Shown here one piece after another: positions 36,701-43,625 of a stretch of DNA of 64,000 nt (position 1 is its first letter; each line of letters opens with the position of its first letter). The notes under the pieces are model-generated. The model saw only the letters and a list, made by a program, of their open reading frames with translations. It was not told the DNA's origin and did not search any database. The DNA is taken from NCBI RefSeq assembly GCF_018224885.1, contig NZ_JAGTXB010000016.1:62001-126000 (forward strand). The letters are read 5' to 3'. This DNA is from Chitinophaga hostae. GTDB taxonomy: Bacteria > Bacteroidota > Bacteroidia > Chitinophagales > Chitinophagaceae. Made by a program: the position numbers and the translations under genes.

Positions 36701-39700
36701 AACCATAAACGCTCCTGACCGAAGGATAAGGGGATCTGCGCCGGCCGGGTTGTCTGTACAATCCCGGGAAGCAATTGCTGCTGATCTTGCAGCGTGATGA
36801 CAGACTTGTCCGGAAGAGGCAGGAATCCTTCTCTTTGCAGGGTCTTAATACTGTCTTTGATAGCAGTAGTGATGAAAGCGATATCCTCATCAGTATGTGC
36901 CGTGGAAAGGAAACAGGTTCTACCCTCCCATACATACACTCCTCTCTCCACCAGATGATAGAAAAAGAGGTCCATATTGGTATTGATCGCAAAATAAAAT
37001 AACGATCCGAAATGATGCACCTGCATCGGTACCTGCTCCTGTTCAAAGAAGGTACTTATGTCTTTTATAAAGACCGTGGTGCGGGCATTCAATCGCTCCT
37101 GCAACACAGGTCCATGCTTTTGCAGTTCTTTCAATAATGCCAGGGAAGAGGCCAGGCTTAGCGGATGCTTACAGAAAGTACCCGCAAAGAAAGTGGTATC
37201 AGCAACGGGATAAGACTGATCCCCATACTGCCAGTTACCACCATCCAGCGCATTCATATAATGCGCACTTCCCGCAATAACGCCAATGGGTAATCCACCG
37301 CCGATGATTTTGCCATAAGTGGCAAGATCTGCACGTACACCGAAATAAGCCTGTGCGCCCCCCGGATGTATCCGGAAACCGGTGATCATCTCGTCAAAAA
37401 TCAGTGCAATGCCTTCAGCAGCTGTCATATCACGCAACGCATGTAACAAGGCTTTGGGCTGATAAGCAGGACGGCGGCTTTGTACCGGCTCCACGAGTAC
37501 TGCTGCCAGTTCATGCGCATGTGCCCTGATCTGCGCAACAACACCCGGATTCGTGTAGTCAAAAACGATGAGATCAGCGACCATGTTTTGTAATATACCG
37601 GGAGCAATTGGTACGCCGGTCTTACGATCGTTCTCCATATCTTCGGCTACTGCAAGCGTGCCATCAAAATGCCCATGATAAGAACCGGCAAATATGGCCA
37701 CCTTGGTCTTGCCGGTCACCGTACGCGCCAGCCGTATGGCTGTCATCACAGCCTCCGTTCCGGAATTGTGAAAACTAACCCGTTCCATGCCCGTGAGCTC
37801 AGCTACCAAAGTGGCTACTTCACCAGCCATGATAGTTTGCGGGCCTAACTGATAACCGGTTTCTATTTGCTGCTGCAAAGCTGAGGTAACAGCCGGCGGG
37901 CGGTGTCCCAGCAGGTTCACGCCAAAACCCATTGCAATGTCTACATAGGTATTACCGTCTACATCCGTAATGGTAGGGCCACTGGAAGACACGCCAATGA
38001 TAGGATACAATACTTCTTTCGTGGAAAAACGGAACCCTGCAGAAGCCCTGTTGTCTGCCAGTATTGGTCGGAAATCCTGGGTCAGTTGTTTAGACTTCGC
38101 GGTCTTCCGGTTGTAGCGCTGTACAAAGGCTTGCAGATACTCCTCCTGTGCCGGCGAATAACCGGTTTGTACAGGCCTGGTCTCCATTTTCGGAAAAATA
38201 GTTTTGTGTTTTTTACTTGCGGCCGGGGTTGGCGCACTAAGTTGTACCCCATTAACAGGTGCAACAGTTGCAATGCCCGCCGGCAATGCGGAAATACCTT
38301 GCAGGGAATGACCATTGCCAAGTTGCTGCGACAACCATTGAAACTGCTGCGACATAATATTGAACTGCTGCTGCATCACCTGGAAATGGCCCTGTATTCC
38401 GGCAGTATTGACTTGTACCGCTTCTGCAACGGGTGTTGCAGGTGCGCTGATAGGTACTGCAGGAACGCTCACCACAACAGGAGGCGCTGTGTTTGCCGCA
38501 ATATATTGTGCCATCAAATGCAGTGAAGTCAGGTCCTCATACAACATTTTGATAGTGAAAGTCAGGCCATAATTTTTTTCCACTCTGCGCACCGCACTGG
38601 ACAACACCAGAGAGTCTGCACCCAGTTCAAAAAAACGGGCATGTATGTTAATATCGGCAGGCGCCATCTTTAGTAAGCTGCCAAATATCTGGGTCAGATA
38701 ATTCAATATATCCTGCAACTGGTGTCCGCTGGCGATCACCGTTTCATGATGAGGTGCTGCAGCAACAACAGGTGTTGCAATTGCAGGTGCGGATACCCGC
38801 GCATCGTCCATATCGATCCAGTAGCGCTGCCGTTGGAAAGGATATACCGGTAAATCTATTTTGTGGTAAATACCGGACGCAAAAAATTGGTCCCAGTCTA
38901 TAGCGTATCCTTTGATATATAATGCCATCAGACTTTGCAGCATTGTACTCCAGGAAGATTGTCCCTGTCTCATACTAGGCAGCAGTTGATCTTCTTCATG
39001 GGGTATGCTCAGCTGCGCCATAGAGAGCAGACTCGATTGTGCCCCCAGCTCCATCAACACCTGTCCGCCCAGCTCACGTATACTCTTGATGCTTTTGCTG
39101 AAAAGTACCGGAGAGAGAATATGACGAATCCAGTAAGCAGGAGTTGCAATATCATCACTGATTACGTCCCCGGTTACATTAGACACCAAACGCAACGCCG
39201 GCACATGAAAATCGATACCTTCCGCTACCTTCCGGAAGGCATCAATCATAGGCTCCATCAGTGAGGAATGGAATGCATGTGACACGGCGAGCTCTCTGCT
39301 GCCGATACCTGCTTCTTTGAGTGAAGCAATGACTGCTGTGACTGCCGCGCGTTTGCCCGATATCACACTCAGTTCAGGACCATTGACAGCGGCAATGGCG
39401 AGATCCCTTCCATACGGACGTATCATCTGGAGTATCAGTGCTTCCGCACCGAATACAACAGCCATGGCACCTGGCTCCTGCAGGGATTGCATCAACAGGG
39501 CACGTTCGGAGATAAGTTTCAACCCATCCGTGATACTGAATACACCTGCTATGCAGGCAGCAGCATATTCTCCTGCACTATGCCCGGCAACAATGCCAGG
39601 CCATACACCCCAGGACTTCCATACCTCAGCCAGGGCGCAACTGATCGCAAATAAAGCAGGTTGAGCATACCCGGTTTGTCGCAGCAAGGCGGTAGCCGTC

Positions 39701-42700
39701 TCCTCCTCCGGCCCATATAACAACGACACCAGTGATACTTCCCAACGGGTTTGCAGGTAATTATCACAACGGTCTATTATGGATTTGAAAACAGCACTGC
39801 TTTCATACAACTCCCTACCCATTTGCCAGTACTGCGAGCCCTGCCCTGTAAACAGCCATACCAGCTCTCCCCGTTGGTCCGGAGTAGTGCCTTCCAGCAA
39901 AGTTTTTTTCGTTCCCCCGCCAGCGTACGCCTGTAATAATTGTCGAGCGGCAGGCACGGAGGCGGCCTCAAAAGCCAGCCGGTGTCTGAACGCATCTCTG
40001 GTTACTGCCACGTTATATGCGAGATCAGGTAAATACGTAGTGCCATCGTTCAGCAAATGAATATACTTAGCCACCAAAGACTGTAATGCCTGTGGTGTTT
40101 TGGCTGACAGCACAAAAGGGTAAGATGGCCATCCCGGCTGCAGGCCGCCACCGGCTTTTTCTTTTACAGGAGCAGCGGCTTCCAGGATTACATGTACATT
40201 AGTACCACTCAACCCAAATGCGCTGATGGCAGCACGGCGGCTGCCACTGTAAGCAGGCCATGGCATCAAACGGTTCGCCACCTGTACATGGATGTCCTTC
40301 CAGGGAATAAATCTGTTCGGCGCTTCAAAATGAAGGCTCGCAGGTATCTGTCCATGATGAAGACTTAAAACCGTTTTTATGAATCCGGCGATACCAGCTG
40401 CCGCCTCCAGATGACCGATATTGGTTTTAAGCGCACCAATCACCAAAGGTTGCTCTGCGGGCCGGTCTTTCCCGTATACCGCGTGAAGGGACTGTACTTC
40501 TACAGGGTCGCCTAACCGCGTACCGGTACCGTGTGTTTCTATATATTGTACGGTAGATGCTTCAACGTCAGCGTGCAACAACGCCTTCTCCAGCAATTGC
40601 TGCTGTGCCACGCCATTAGGAGCGGCCATCCCGTTGCTTTGTCCGTCATGATTTACTGCAGATCCGCTAACTACTGCGAGTATAGTATCCCCGGCAGCTA
40701 CAGCGTCGCTGTAACGCTTCAGAACAACCATCCCGGCGCCTTCTCCTCTTACATAACCATCTGCTTTATCATCAAAAGTTTTGCAGGATCCGGTAGGAGA
40801 CAACGCCTGCATCCGGCATAATTTAATTGTTGTATCAGGTGACAACATCAGGTTTACACCACCTGCCAAAGCCAAACTACACTCTCCGTTCAAAAGACTC
40901 TGCGCGGCCTGATGCACGCTCAGCAACGAGGAGGAGCAAGCCGTATCCAGCTGCATGGCCGGACCATGAAAATCCAGCAAATAGGCGATCCGTCCCGCCG
41001 CCACACTTCTTTCTATACCCAGCCCGCTGAACACGTCCTCGTAATGCCGGCGTCCTTTGTGCTCTTGTATCAGGTGCTGATAGTCGTCTGTACCCAATCC
41101 TATAAAAACGCCGGTATCTGTTCCTCTCAACCTGGACGGTGCAATACCTGCATGCTCGAGCGCTTCCCAGCTTACCTCCAGCAACAACCGCTGCTGCGGA
41201 TCTATACCCGCCGCTTCTCTGGGAGAGATGCCGAAAAACAAAGGATCAAACTGGTCTGGCTGATCAATGAAACCACCCTGCAGCGTATACATCTTGCCAG
41301 CAGCCATAGCATCTTCATCATAAAAAGCAGTGGCATCCCACCGGTCAGCAGGTATCTGACTGATGGCATTCCGTCCCTCACTGAGGAGTTCCCAGAAAGT
41401 GGCGGGTGAATTTACCTCTCCGGGAAACCGGCAACCAATCCCGATTACCGCAATACGCTTATCAGACGATGAACGTACAGTCGTTTCCGTTATTACAGCA
41501 GGCTGATTTTCTTTAACCGCTGCCGACACACCTGATAAATGAGAGGATAAACTCTCTATAGTAGGAAAATTGTAAACAATAGTATTACTGACAGGTGCCT
41601 GCAGGAAGACTTCCAGGTCCGCGGCCAGCGCGACGGTCTGCATGGAAGTCAGTCCGTATTCCGCAAACGTTTTGTCTGTACCCAACTCTTCTGCACTCAA
41701 CTCCACCCGTTGCTTCAGCCAATGTTTCAGCCATCGGCGGATCATTTCTACACCAGGTAAATGAGTCTGCTCATTACCACCAACTGCCGCGGCAATGTCC
41801 GCACTGGTGGTAAGGGCTGCTATCTCTTGTATAATGTCATTATAAACGCCATTGATATATTCTTCTACGAATAAATGTCTTCTTACTTTTCCACTGGTCG
41901 TTTTGAACACTTTCCTTACCGGAATCACCTGCTTTACCTCCAGTCCCAGCCTGGATGCCACAGTCCTTTTCACCAATGATATCATTGGCAGGAATTTTTC
42001 CGCTGACAATTTATGTACTACAAAAACAACAATAGATTCCGATCCGCTTACCTCATCCGGTACACCACAGGCCACTACTTTACCGGTATCAATTTCATCC
42101 AGTGTTTCCAGTGTATGTTCAATATCGTGCGGATATACATTTCCGCCATTTACGAAAATGATGTCTTTTACCCGGCCCATGATATACAGGGTATCATCCA
42201 GCACAAAGCCGGTATCGCCGGTGTTCAGCCATCCATCTTTGAATGTATTACTGGTTGCGGCCTCATTATTGTAATAACGGCTGGCCACACATGGTCCTTT
42301 TACCCAGATCACACCTGCATGGCCGGGGCGCAGTGTAGTTCCTTTTTCATTTACAATCCTCAGCTCAAGTCCATCTATGAGCGTTCCCACCGCTACCACT
42401 TCCAGTGTATCCGGTCCTCCTTCTTGCTGCAATGATTTGTTGGTAATACTTTTACCGATGGTCAACGACTCCCTTTTTACGAATACGCTTTTAAAGGGTA
42501 CATGTACTCTGGGAAAAGTAACTTCCAGTGTAGCTTCTGCCAGCCCGTATACAGCGCGCATGGCCATCGGGTTCAGTTTATATTTTGCCAGCCTGTCGGT
42601 AAAAACCCTGGCGAGGTTAGCAGAAATTGGTTCGGCACCGTTTAATATGATCCTTACAGCAGATAGATCCAGTGTCTGGCCCTTCTCTTCCGTAAACTGG

Positions 42701-43518
42701 TTTAAGTAATATTTATAGCCGAAGTTGGGGGAACAGGTAATACTCGCCTTGTAATCAGATACCTTTTGCAGCCATAGTAACGGATGCCTGATAAAGAGAT
42801 CCGTAGGCATGATATACTGCTGTACACCGGCTGCCAGTGGGTTAATATGATAACCAATCAATCCAAGATCGTGCGTTAGCGGCATCCAGCTTAAAAATAT
42901 ATCGTCAGGCGTACACTCATAGGCATCCAATACCGGGAACGTGTTAGCGATCAGGTTACGATGCCTGATTTCTACGCCCTTGGGATTACCGGTAGAACCG
43001 GATGAAAATTGCAGAAATGCAATATCATCCGGTGTTACATCCGCCATAATTCCTTCGGGCAGGTTATCTTTATCTTCATCCAGGAACAGTACCTGGTCAA
43101 AAAAAGTTTTGTCGGCAGCACCATCACTATAATCCTGTTTACACAATTTCTCAAAATGTGCGGGCGTAGTGATTAAGTAGGGGTTCTTCAGGTATGCCCT
43201 TATTTTATACAGCTTCCTGGCATTTTCGCTGTAATGCGTAATAGAAACCGGTACAGGTATGATCCCGCCTAAGATACAGGCCCAGAAATACTGAATAAAC
43301 TGCTGGCCGTCGTCCAGCTGTAACACCAGTTCATCGCCGGGTTTCAATCCTTTATGCTGCAAGTATCCGAGCAGCGACAAAGCGTCGTGATACAACTGCT
43401 GATAGGATAAAAAAATTGTCCTGGTTGCTGCCACTATAAAATTGACTCCTTTCTCTGATTGGTCTTTTTGGCTAATCAGCAGATCAAATAGGGTTTTCGA
43501 GGAGAGCTCATTTCTCAT
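24757..43518 (-). CDS. Hybrid FAAL-PKS-aminotransferase-NRPS loading and elongation protein (6253 aa)
   Basis: The starter of the assembly line. Domains by approximate residue: fatty-acyl-AMP ligase 1-580 (SSGSTGNPKG near 175); ACP near 620 (YGLTSMQ); ketosynthase 680-1110 (DTACSSS, HGTGT, NIGH); acyltransferase with GHSAGEY and HAFH, which predicts malonyl-CoA; ACP near 1630; an Ala/Pro- and Gln-rich linker; PLP aminotransferase of the GSA type 1790-2220 (Lys in ATYGKIIGGG near 2070). Three NRPS modules follow: C-A-MT-PCP, C-A-MT-PCP, C-A-PCP. No ketoreductase is present, so the beta-keto acyl chain is expected to be transaminated to a beta-amino fatty acid, as in the iturin/mycosubtilin starter. 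Unlike those, the acyltransferase is in cis. Hand-read A codes: DIWELTADD (with N-methyltransferase, ELGCGAG near 3250), DAFWLGGTF (Val-like, with N-methyltransferase, EIGSGTG near 4715) and DIWELTADD (no methyltransferase). The gene ends with a GMHSLL-type PCP. Confidence 0.97.
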   Translation of the reverse strand: MRNELSSKTLFDLLISQKDQSEKGVNFIVAATRTIFLSYQQLYHDALSLLGYLQHKGLKPGDELVLQLDDGQQFIQYFWACILGGIIPVPVSITHYSENARKLYKIRAYLKNPYLITTPAHFEKLCKQDYSDGAADKTFFDQVLFLDEDKDNLPEGIMADVTPDDIAFLQFSSGSTGNPKGVEIRHRNLIANTFPVLDAYECTPDDIFLSWMPLTHDLGLIGYHINPLAAGVQQYIMPTDLFIRHPLLWLQKVSDYKASITCSPNFGYKYYLNQFTEEKGQTLDLSAVRIILNGAEPISANLARVFTDRLAKYKLNPMAMRAVYGLAEATLEVTFPRVHVPFKSVFVKRESLTIGKSITNKSLQQEGGPDTLEVVAVGTLIDGLELRIVNEKGTTLRPGHAGVIWVKGPCVASRYYNNEAATSNTFKDGWLNTGDTGFVLDDTLYIMGRVKDIIFVNGGNVYPHDIEHTLETLDEIDTGKVVACGVPDEVSGSESIVVFVVHKLSAEKFLPMISLVKRTVASRLGLEVKQVIPVRKVFKTTSGKVRRHLFVEEYINGVYNDIIQEIAALTTSADIAAAVGGNEQTHLPGVEMIRRWLKHWLKQRVELSAEELGTDKTFAEYGLTSMQTVALAADLEVFLQAPVSNTIVYNFPTIESLSSHLSGVSAAVKENQPAVITETTVRSSSDKRIAVIGIGCRFPGEVNSPATFWELLSEGRNAISQIPADRWDATAFYDEDAMAAGKMYTLQGGFIDQPDQFDPLFFGISPREAAGIDPQQRLLLEVSWEALEHAGIAPSRLRGTDTGVFIGLGTDDYQHLIQEHKGRRHYEDVFSGLGIERSVAAGRIAYLLDFHGPAMQLDTACSSSLLSVHQAAQSLLNGECSLALAGGVNLMLSPDTTIKLCRMQALSPTGSCKTFDDKADGYVRGEGAGMVVLKRYSDAVAAGDTILAVVSGSAVNHDGQSNGMAAPNGVAQQQLLEKALLHADVEASTVQYIETHGTGTRLGDPVEVQSLHAVYGKDRPAEQPLVIGALKTNIGHLEAAAGIAGFIKTVLSLHHGQIPASLHFEAPNRFIPWKDIHVQVANRLMPWPAYSGSRRAAISAFGLSGTNVHVILEAAAPVKEKAGGGLQPGWPSYPFVLSAKTPQALQSLVAKYIHLLNDGTTYLPDLAYNVAVTRDAFRHRLAFEAASVPAARQLLQAYAGGGTKKTLLEGTTPDQRGELVWLFTGQGSQYWQMGRELYESSAVFKSIIDRCDNYLQTRWEVSLVSLLYGPEEETATALLRQTGYAQPALFAISCALAEVWKSWGVWPGIVAGHSAGEYAAACIAGVFSITDGLKLISERALLMQSLQEPGAMAVVFGAEALILQMIRPYGRDLAIAAVNGPELSVISGKRAAVTAVIASLKEAGIGSRELAVSHAFHSSLMEPMIDAFRKVAEGIDFHVPALRLVSNVTGDVISDDIATPAYWIRHILSPVLFSKSIKSIRELGGQVLMELGAQSSLLSMAQLSIPHEEDQLLPSMRQGQSSWSTMLQSLMALYIKGYAIDWDQFFASGIYHKIDLPVYPFQRQRYWIDMDDARVSAPAIATPVVAAAPHHETVIASGHQLQDILNYLTQIFGSLLKMAPADINIHARFFELGADSLVLSSAVRRVEKNYGLTFTIKMLYEDLTSLHLMAQYIAANTAPPVVVSVPAVPISAPATPVAEAVQVNTAGIQGHFQVMQQQFNIMSQQFQWLSQQLGNGHSLQGISALPAGIATVAPVNGVQLSAPTPAASKKHKTIFPKMETRPVQTGYSPAQEEYLQAFVQRYNRKTAKSKQLTQDFRPILADNRASAGFRFSTKEVLYPIIGVSSSGPTITDVDGNTYVDIAMGFGVNLLGHRPPAVTSALQQQIETGYQLGPQTIMAGEVATLVAELTGMERVSFHNSGTEAVMTAIRLARTVTGKTKVAIFAGSYHGHFDGTLAVAEDMENDRKTGVPIAPGILQNMVADLIVFDYTNPGVVAQIRAHAHELAAVLVEPVQSRRPAYQPKALLHALRDMTAAEGIALIFDEMITGFRIHPGGAQAYFGVRADLATYGKIIGGGLPIGVIAGSAHYMNALDGGNWQYGDQSYPVADTTFFAGTFCKHPLSLASSLALLKELQKHGPVLQERLNARTTVFIKDISTFFEQEQVPMQVHHFGSLFYFAINTNMDLFFYHLVERGVYVWEGRTCFLSTAHTDEDIAFITTAIKDSIKTLQREGFLPLPDKSVITLQDQQQLLPGIVQTTRPAQIPLSFGQERLWFIDQLRGSVQYHLPHILKLKGIPDVHALSHALRSIVNRHEILRTVIAQDGGQPYQQILDQDLWELNIVDGTVYTDNPAALQSYMMELIGQPFDMATDHLFRAHLIRLSAQESILLLVLHHIVADGWSLQVMVGELMEYYKAFMEGHVPQLKELVIQYADYSIWQRTHLEGNTWNRRLAYWEEKLNGIVPLNLPTDFARPVMQSTRGAMYWFRLDKTLRNQLHQLSGQQGATLFMTLLTAFKILLYRYSGQEDICVGTSIAGRMNEEVEDLIGFFVNTLALRSDLSDDPTFVNLLKQVKQTTLDAYDHQEVPFERIVEVVEKERDMGRTSFFQVMFELFNTPDVPELKLGQLQLTEEKVEHTTSLFDLSFCLQEDADGLLGYVEYCVDLFSEATIVRMTRHFEQLLHYIIQQPEGHIATLPILQEGEKQQILVDFNNNIQPYPDQETFISLFSVQAASTPDAPAIVFNGQQLSYREVDERSNQIAHYLRSKGVATETLVPVCIERSPEMITGILGVMKAGGAYIPIDPEYPIDRINYMLEDCDAKLLVTTGFARQKTGVIDGVITVLLDINAEQIDMQPVTAPAIRPLPAHLAYIIYTSGSTGKPKGAMIEHAGMLNHLYAKIRDLKMDQHTVLAYTAAYTFDISVWQMFSALLCGGRTVIYAEHLIFDPISLLGTIDRDQVTILELVPSYLASLLQEETGVKLNHLRYLLVTGEVVSQRVLTQWFNHRDYRAIPVVNAYGPTEASDDITHYFMYEAPTRKNVPLGKPVQNLRIYILDQSQQLCPVGVAGEICVSGVGVGRGYLKRPALTAERFLQDPFQPEMAVRMYRTGDLGRWLPDGTIECLGRIDDQVKVRGYRIELGEIESVLLQSELVSQAVVLAKSDGGDTKRLVSFYVPDQQKVRRKEEELYSQQRENWHELWETEYTRTQEEGVSEDEFNLTGWNDSFTGKAIPQEQMRSWLEETIKVIRTEKPRQVLELGCGAGLLYYQLADQLQKYVGIDFSSVSIGEIRKKISKAERIYPKTILQVGAAHEIELVADEEIDMVIVNSVAQYFPGEKYLSDIFSKCIPMLRKGGKFLLGDIRDQRLLKLFKSRLCLAKFQERASIKEFSWGVDQEMLKEEELLLTPAYFYRLKELYPEVTHVDIQWKKGDYINELTLYRYTVVVFVGITQPVLQPEWQYWDNIADKQVLLEQVRQRTAIIALKDVPNPRLWKERLLENGLKDTAVISVGDLSDYIAHQDMETAQVDRLLAAASANGYECRFLLDEDPLKINLLLELTPFEGFIGDVFSEQANLSPVTSNIPLYADICELLQQDIRRYLQGGLPDYMIPADFTALQHLPLTNNGKVDRKFLLQREDVQRKGLLNYQLPVTVMEQQLANIWQGLLGLERIGVRDNFFEIGGHSLLAIRVVSAIRKELKAELTVKDFFLYPTIGRLALYLQVQDKSLLMPAIEAGPRPTRIPLSFSQERLWFIDQLEGSVQYHVPAPLRLKGKLDEEALAYALKSIVNRHEVLRTVMEQEDGPVYQRILEPDQWQMTIVDGSGFAEQEALESFLSTLIHTPFELSKDHMLRAYLIRLTDEEHMLLLMMHHIVSDGWSLSVLVRELIELYSAHTGKREVVLDPLEIQYADYAIWQRKYLSGTLLDKKLAYWKKQLEGATLLSLPTDFERPLVKSTKGALLTFTIDKTLATSLQQLSQQQGATLFMTLLSVFKILLYRYSGQEDVCVGGAIAGRMQVEVELLIGFFVNALVLRSDLSGNPSFISLLQQVRNTTLDAYEHQEVPFEKVVEAVVGERDVSKNPLFQVMFALQNTPPIPELRIGEVLMVHEPVLHTTSLFDLFWSIRERPGHIEVEIEYCVDLFHERTIIRMFEHYVALLKAVVKEPEQTVGNLSMLSPEEEQQLLISFNDTALAYPASDSIVSLFESQVARTPHAIALAFGEEQLTYKALDEQSNQLAHYLRASGVREEVLVPLCVDRSASLLVSILGILKAGGVYVPIDPGYPKDRIAYMLQDTGGTVAVIHRTHATLLQEAMPDVELVCIDDAGWKAGQPLTAIGQQPGPDSLAYVIYTSGSTGLPKGTLVTHRNVTSLATGGNFVALSSSDVILSTGSPSFDATTFEYWGMLLNGGQLVLLPEQQLLDPVLLKQEIRLRGVTRMWFTASWFNQLTDDDVTIFEGLKAILVGGEKLSETHIRKFLSIHPEITVINGYGPTENTTFSLTHPIHSLEEGQRIPIGRPLANRTAYVLNSQQQLMPIGIPGELYVGGAGVSRGYLHQDTLTSERFIADPFSEIPGARLYRTGDRTRWLPDGTIEYLGRIDDQVKIRGYRIEPGEIERALNSLNEVATSCVLVKEQPGTGKKLMGYFIPEATVIRQREEALYLQQVETWNELYETAYSKAEEVENLDEEFNITGWNDSFTGGAIPAEQMREWLDDIRQVILSGQPQRVLEIGSGTGLIYYQLVGHIQKYTGTDFSRVSMGQLQQRINRKERDYPDTDLKLCAAHEVVLDANETIDHIILNSIVQYFPGEQYLSAVVEKCMHLLNGHGRIIIGDVRDLRLLSSFKGRLQLSKLQDRTRIREFEWNVDQEVMKEEELCISPAWFYQLKSRYPEITHVDIQWKKGDYINELTMYRYTVVIYVGMEQSVLHPGWHAWDEIADKSNIFQQLSKNHDRIALKDVPNPRLWRERLLAQALAEKPVSINTVGDLVDYIVTPDHGTRAVNELLAEATRNGYQYRFLLDEDPLKINLLLERTPFAGFVEQAYSDGELPAGSKTNIPLFPDICTHLQKDIRFLLKERLPDYMIPADLVALEYLPLTSNGKVDKKFLSDWEDIQRKRLINYEAPVTQAEQQMAAIWQRLIGIERVGLHDNFFELGGHSLLATRVVSSVRKELEVEISVKDFFVYPTVGQLAAYLAAQRKGLILPAITAEERPALIPLSYSQERLWFIDQLEGSVQYHMPAVFRLKGTLDVSALQHALQSIVQRHEILRTVLEQEQGAAYQRVLTEDTWQLVTTEEDIYKTDPFALQTYISTLVHTPFDLSKEHMLRAHLIRLSAEEYILIIIMHHIASDGWSVSVLVKELVEGYRARINNREPVLEPLPVQYADYAVWQRRWLHGDVLDKQLAYWKEQLSGTEVLNLPVDYGRPPVQSTHGAMKWFSIDKALLRQLQQLSQQQGTTLFMTLLATFKVLLYRYTGQEDICVGTSIAGRTREEVEGLIGFFVNTLALRSDLNSQLSFISLLQQVKRTTLGAYEHQDVPFEKVVEAVVKTRDISRHPLFQVMFELQNTPEVPSIDLGDVQLVNEEMSHTTTQFDLTVSMEESADGLKWYAEYSVDLFSEETITRMMAHFEQLLYAVVKSPATHIGALMMLSATEQQELLITFNDTTTSYPQSHTLVDLFEEQAALTPAAIALVLEDTFLTYQELNEQANQLAYYLISKGVTADTLVPVCIERSLEMIVGILGILKAGGAYVPVDPEYPAERIRYILEDTQAKLVVSSSYGSEKIAGAADISVILLDTDQELLGSLPVQSPAIPPTPHQLAYVIYTSGSTGKPKGVMVEHAGMLNHLFAKVNDLKMDANTILAYTASYTFDISVWQMFAALLSGGRTVVYTDAHIYNPAALLRSISSNGITVLELVPSYLAAILREDGNIPLESLQYLLVTGEPVSQTLLSKWFSHPEYGSIPVVNAYGPTEASDDVTHHFMHVAPVRNNVPLGKPIQNLRIYILDAARQLCPVGVAGEICVSGIGVSRGYLNDPERTAAKFIKDPFQADGAIRMYCTGDLGRWLPDGSIEMLSRIDEQVKIRGYRIELGEIENVLQQFHSVKAAVVLAKGDDKEDNSNRRLVGYIVAGNGYSRDAVVAYLKERLPEYMVPEQLITLDEIPLTANGKVDKKALPEADNQVLLTRYEAPGNETEQVLEDICKKLLETDRIGMNDNLFELGMHSLLVMRLSAAVQEKFRLHLPVRTFFKLTTIKALAAYIKISQAAVLETSEGLQEMRL

Positions 43519-43625
43519 TTGTGCTCAGTTATTTATTCAGTAATAACAATAATTTAACCTGTAGAGAGATGGGATCTCCACCTGACTACTTTCATACGCT
43601 AATGCCGGCCCGGTATTAGTAATGC
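43519..43625 (-). other. Short intergenic gap with two small dyads
   Basis: This 107-nt gap separates the CmlA-like gene from the starter synthetase. It holds a 5-bp hairpin with a GGG loop at 43566-43578 and an imperfect palindrome at 43601-43617 (arms AATGCCGG and CCGGTATT, one mismatch) just after the upstream stop codon. Neither has a clear T-run on the minus strand, so I do not call a terminator. They could be a weak attenuator or a processing site that lets the synthetase be expressed at a different level from the upstream genes. No small open frame of quality was seen. Confidence 0.3.

Noticed and set aside
1..43518. Many open frames of 60-200 codons on the plus strand inside the synthetase genes
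   Set aside because: They are antisense to long, motif-rich NRPS/PKS reading frames and show no domain or start-site features.
1..43518. Regularly recurring sequence blocks that could be taken for a repeat array or CRISPR
   Set aside because: The period is about 3-4.5 kb and each block is a conserved NRPS core motif, so module homology explains them.
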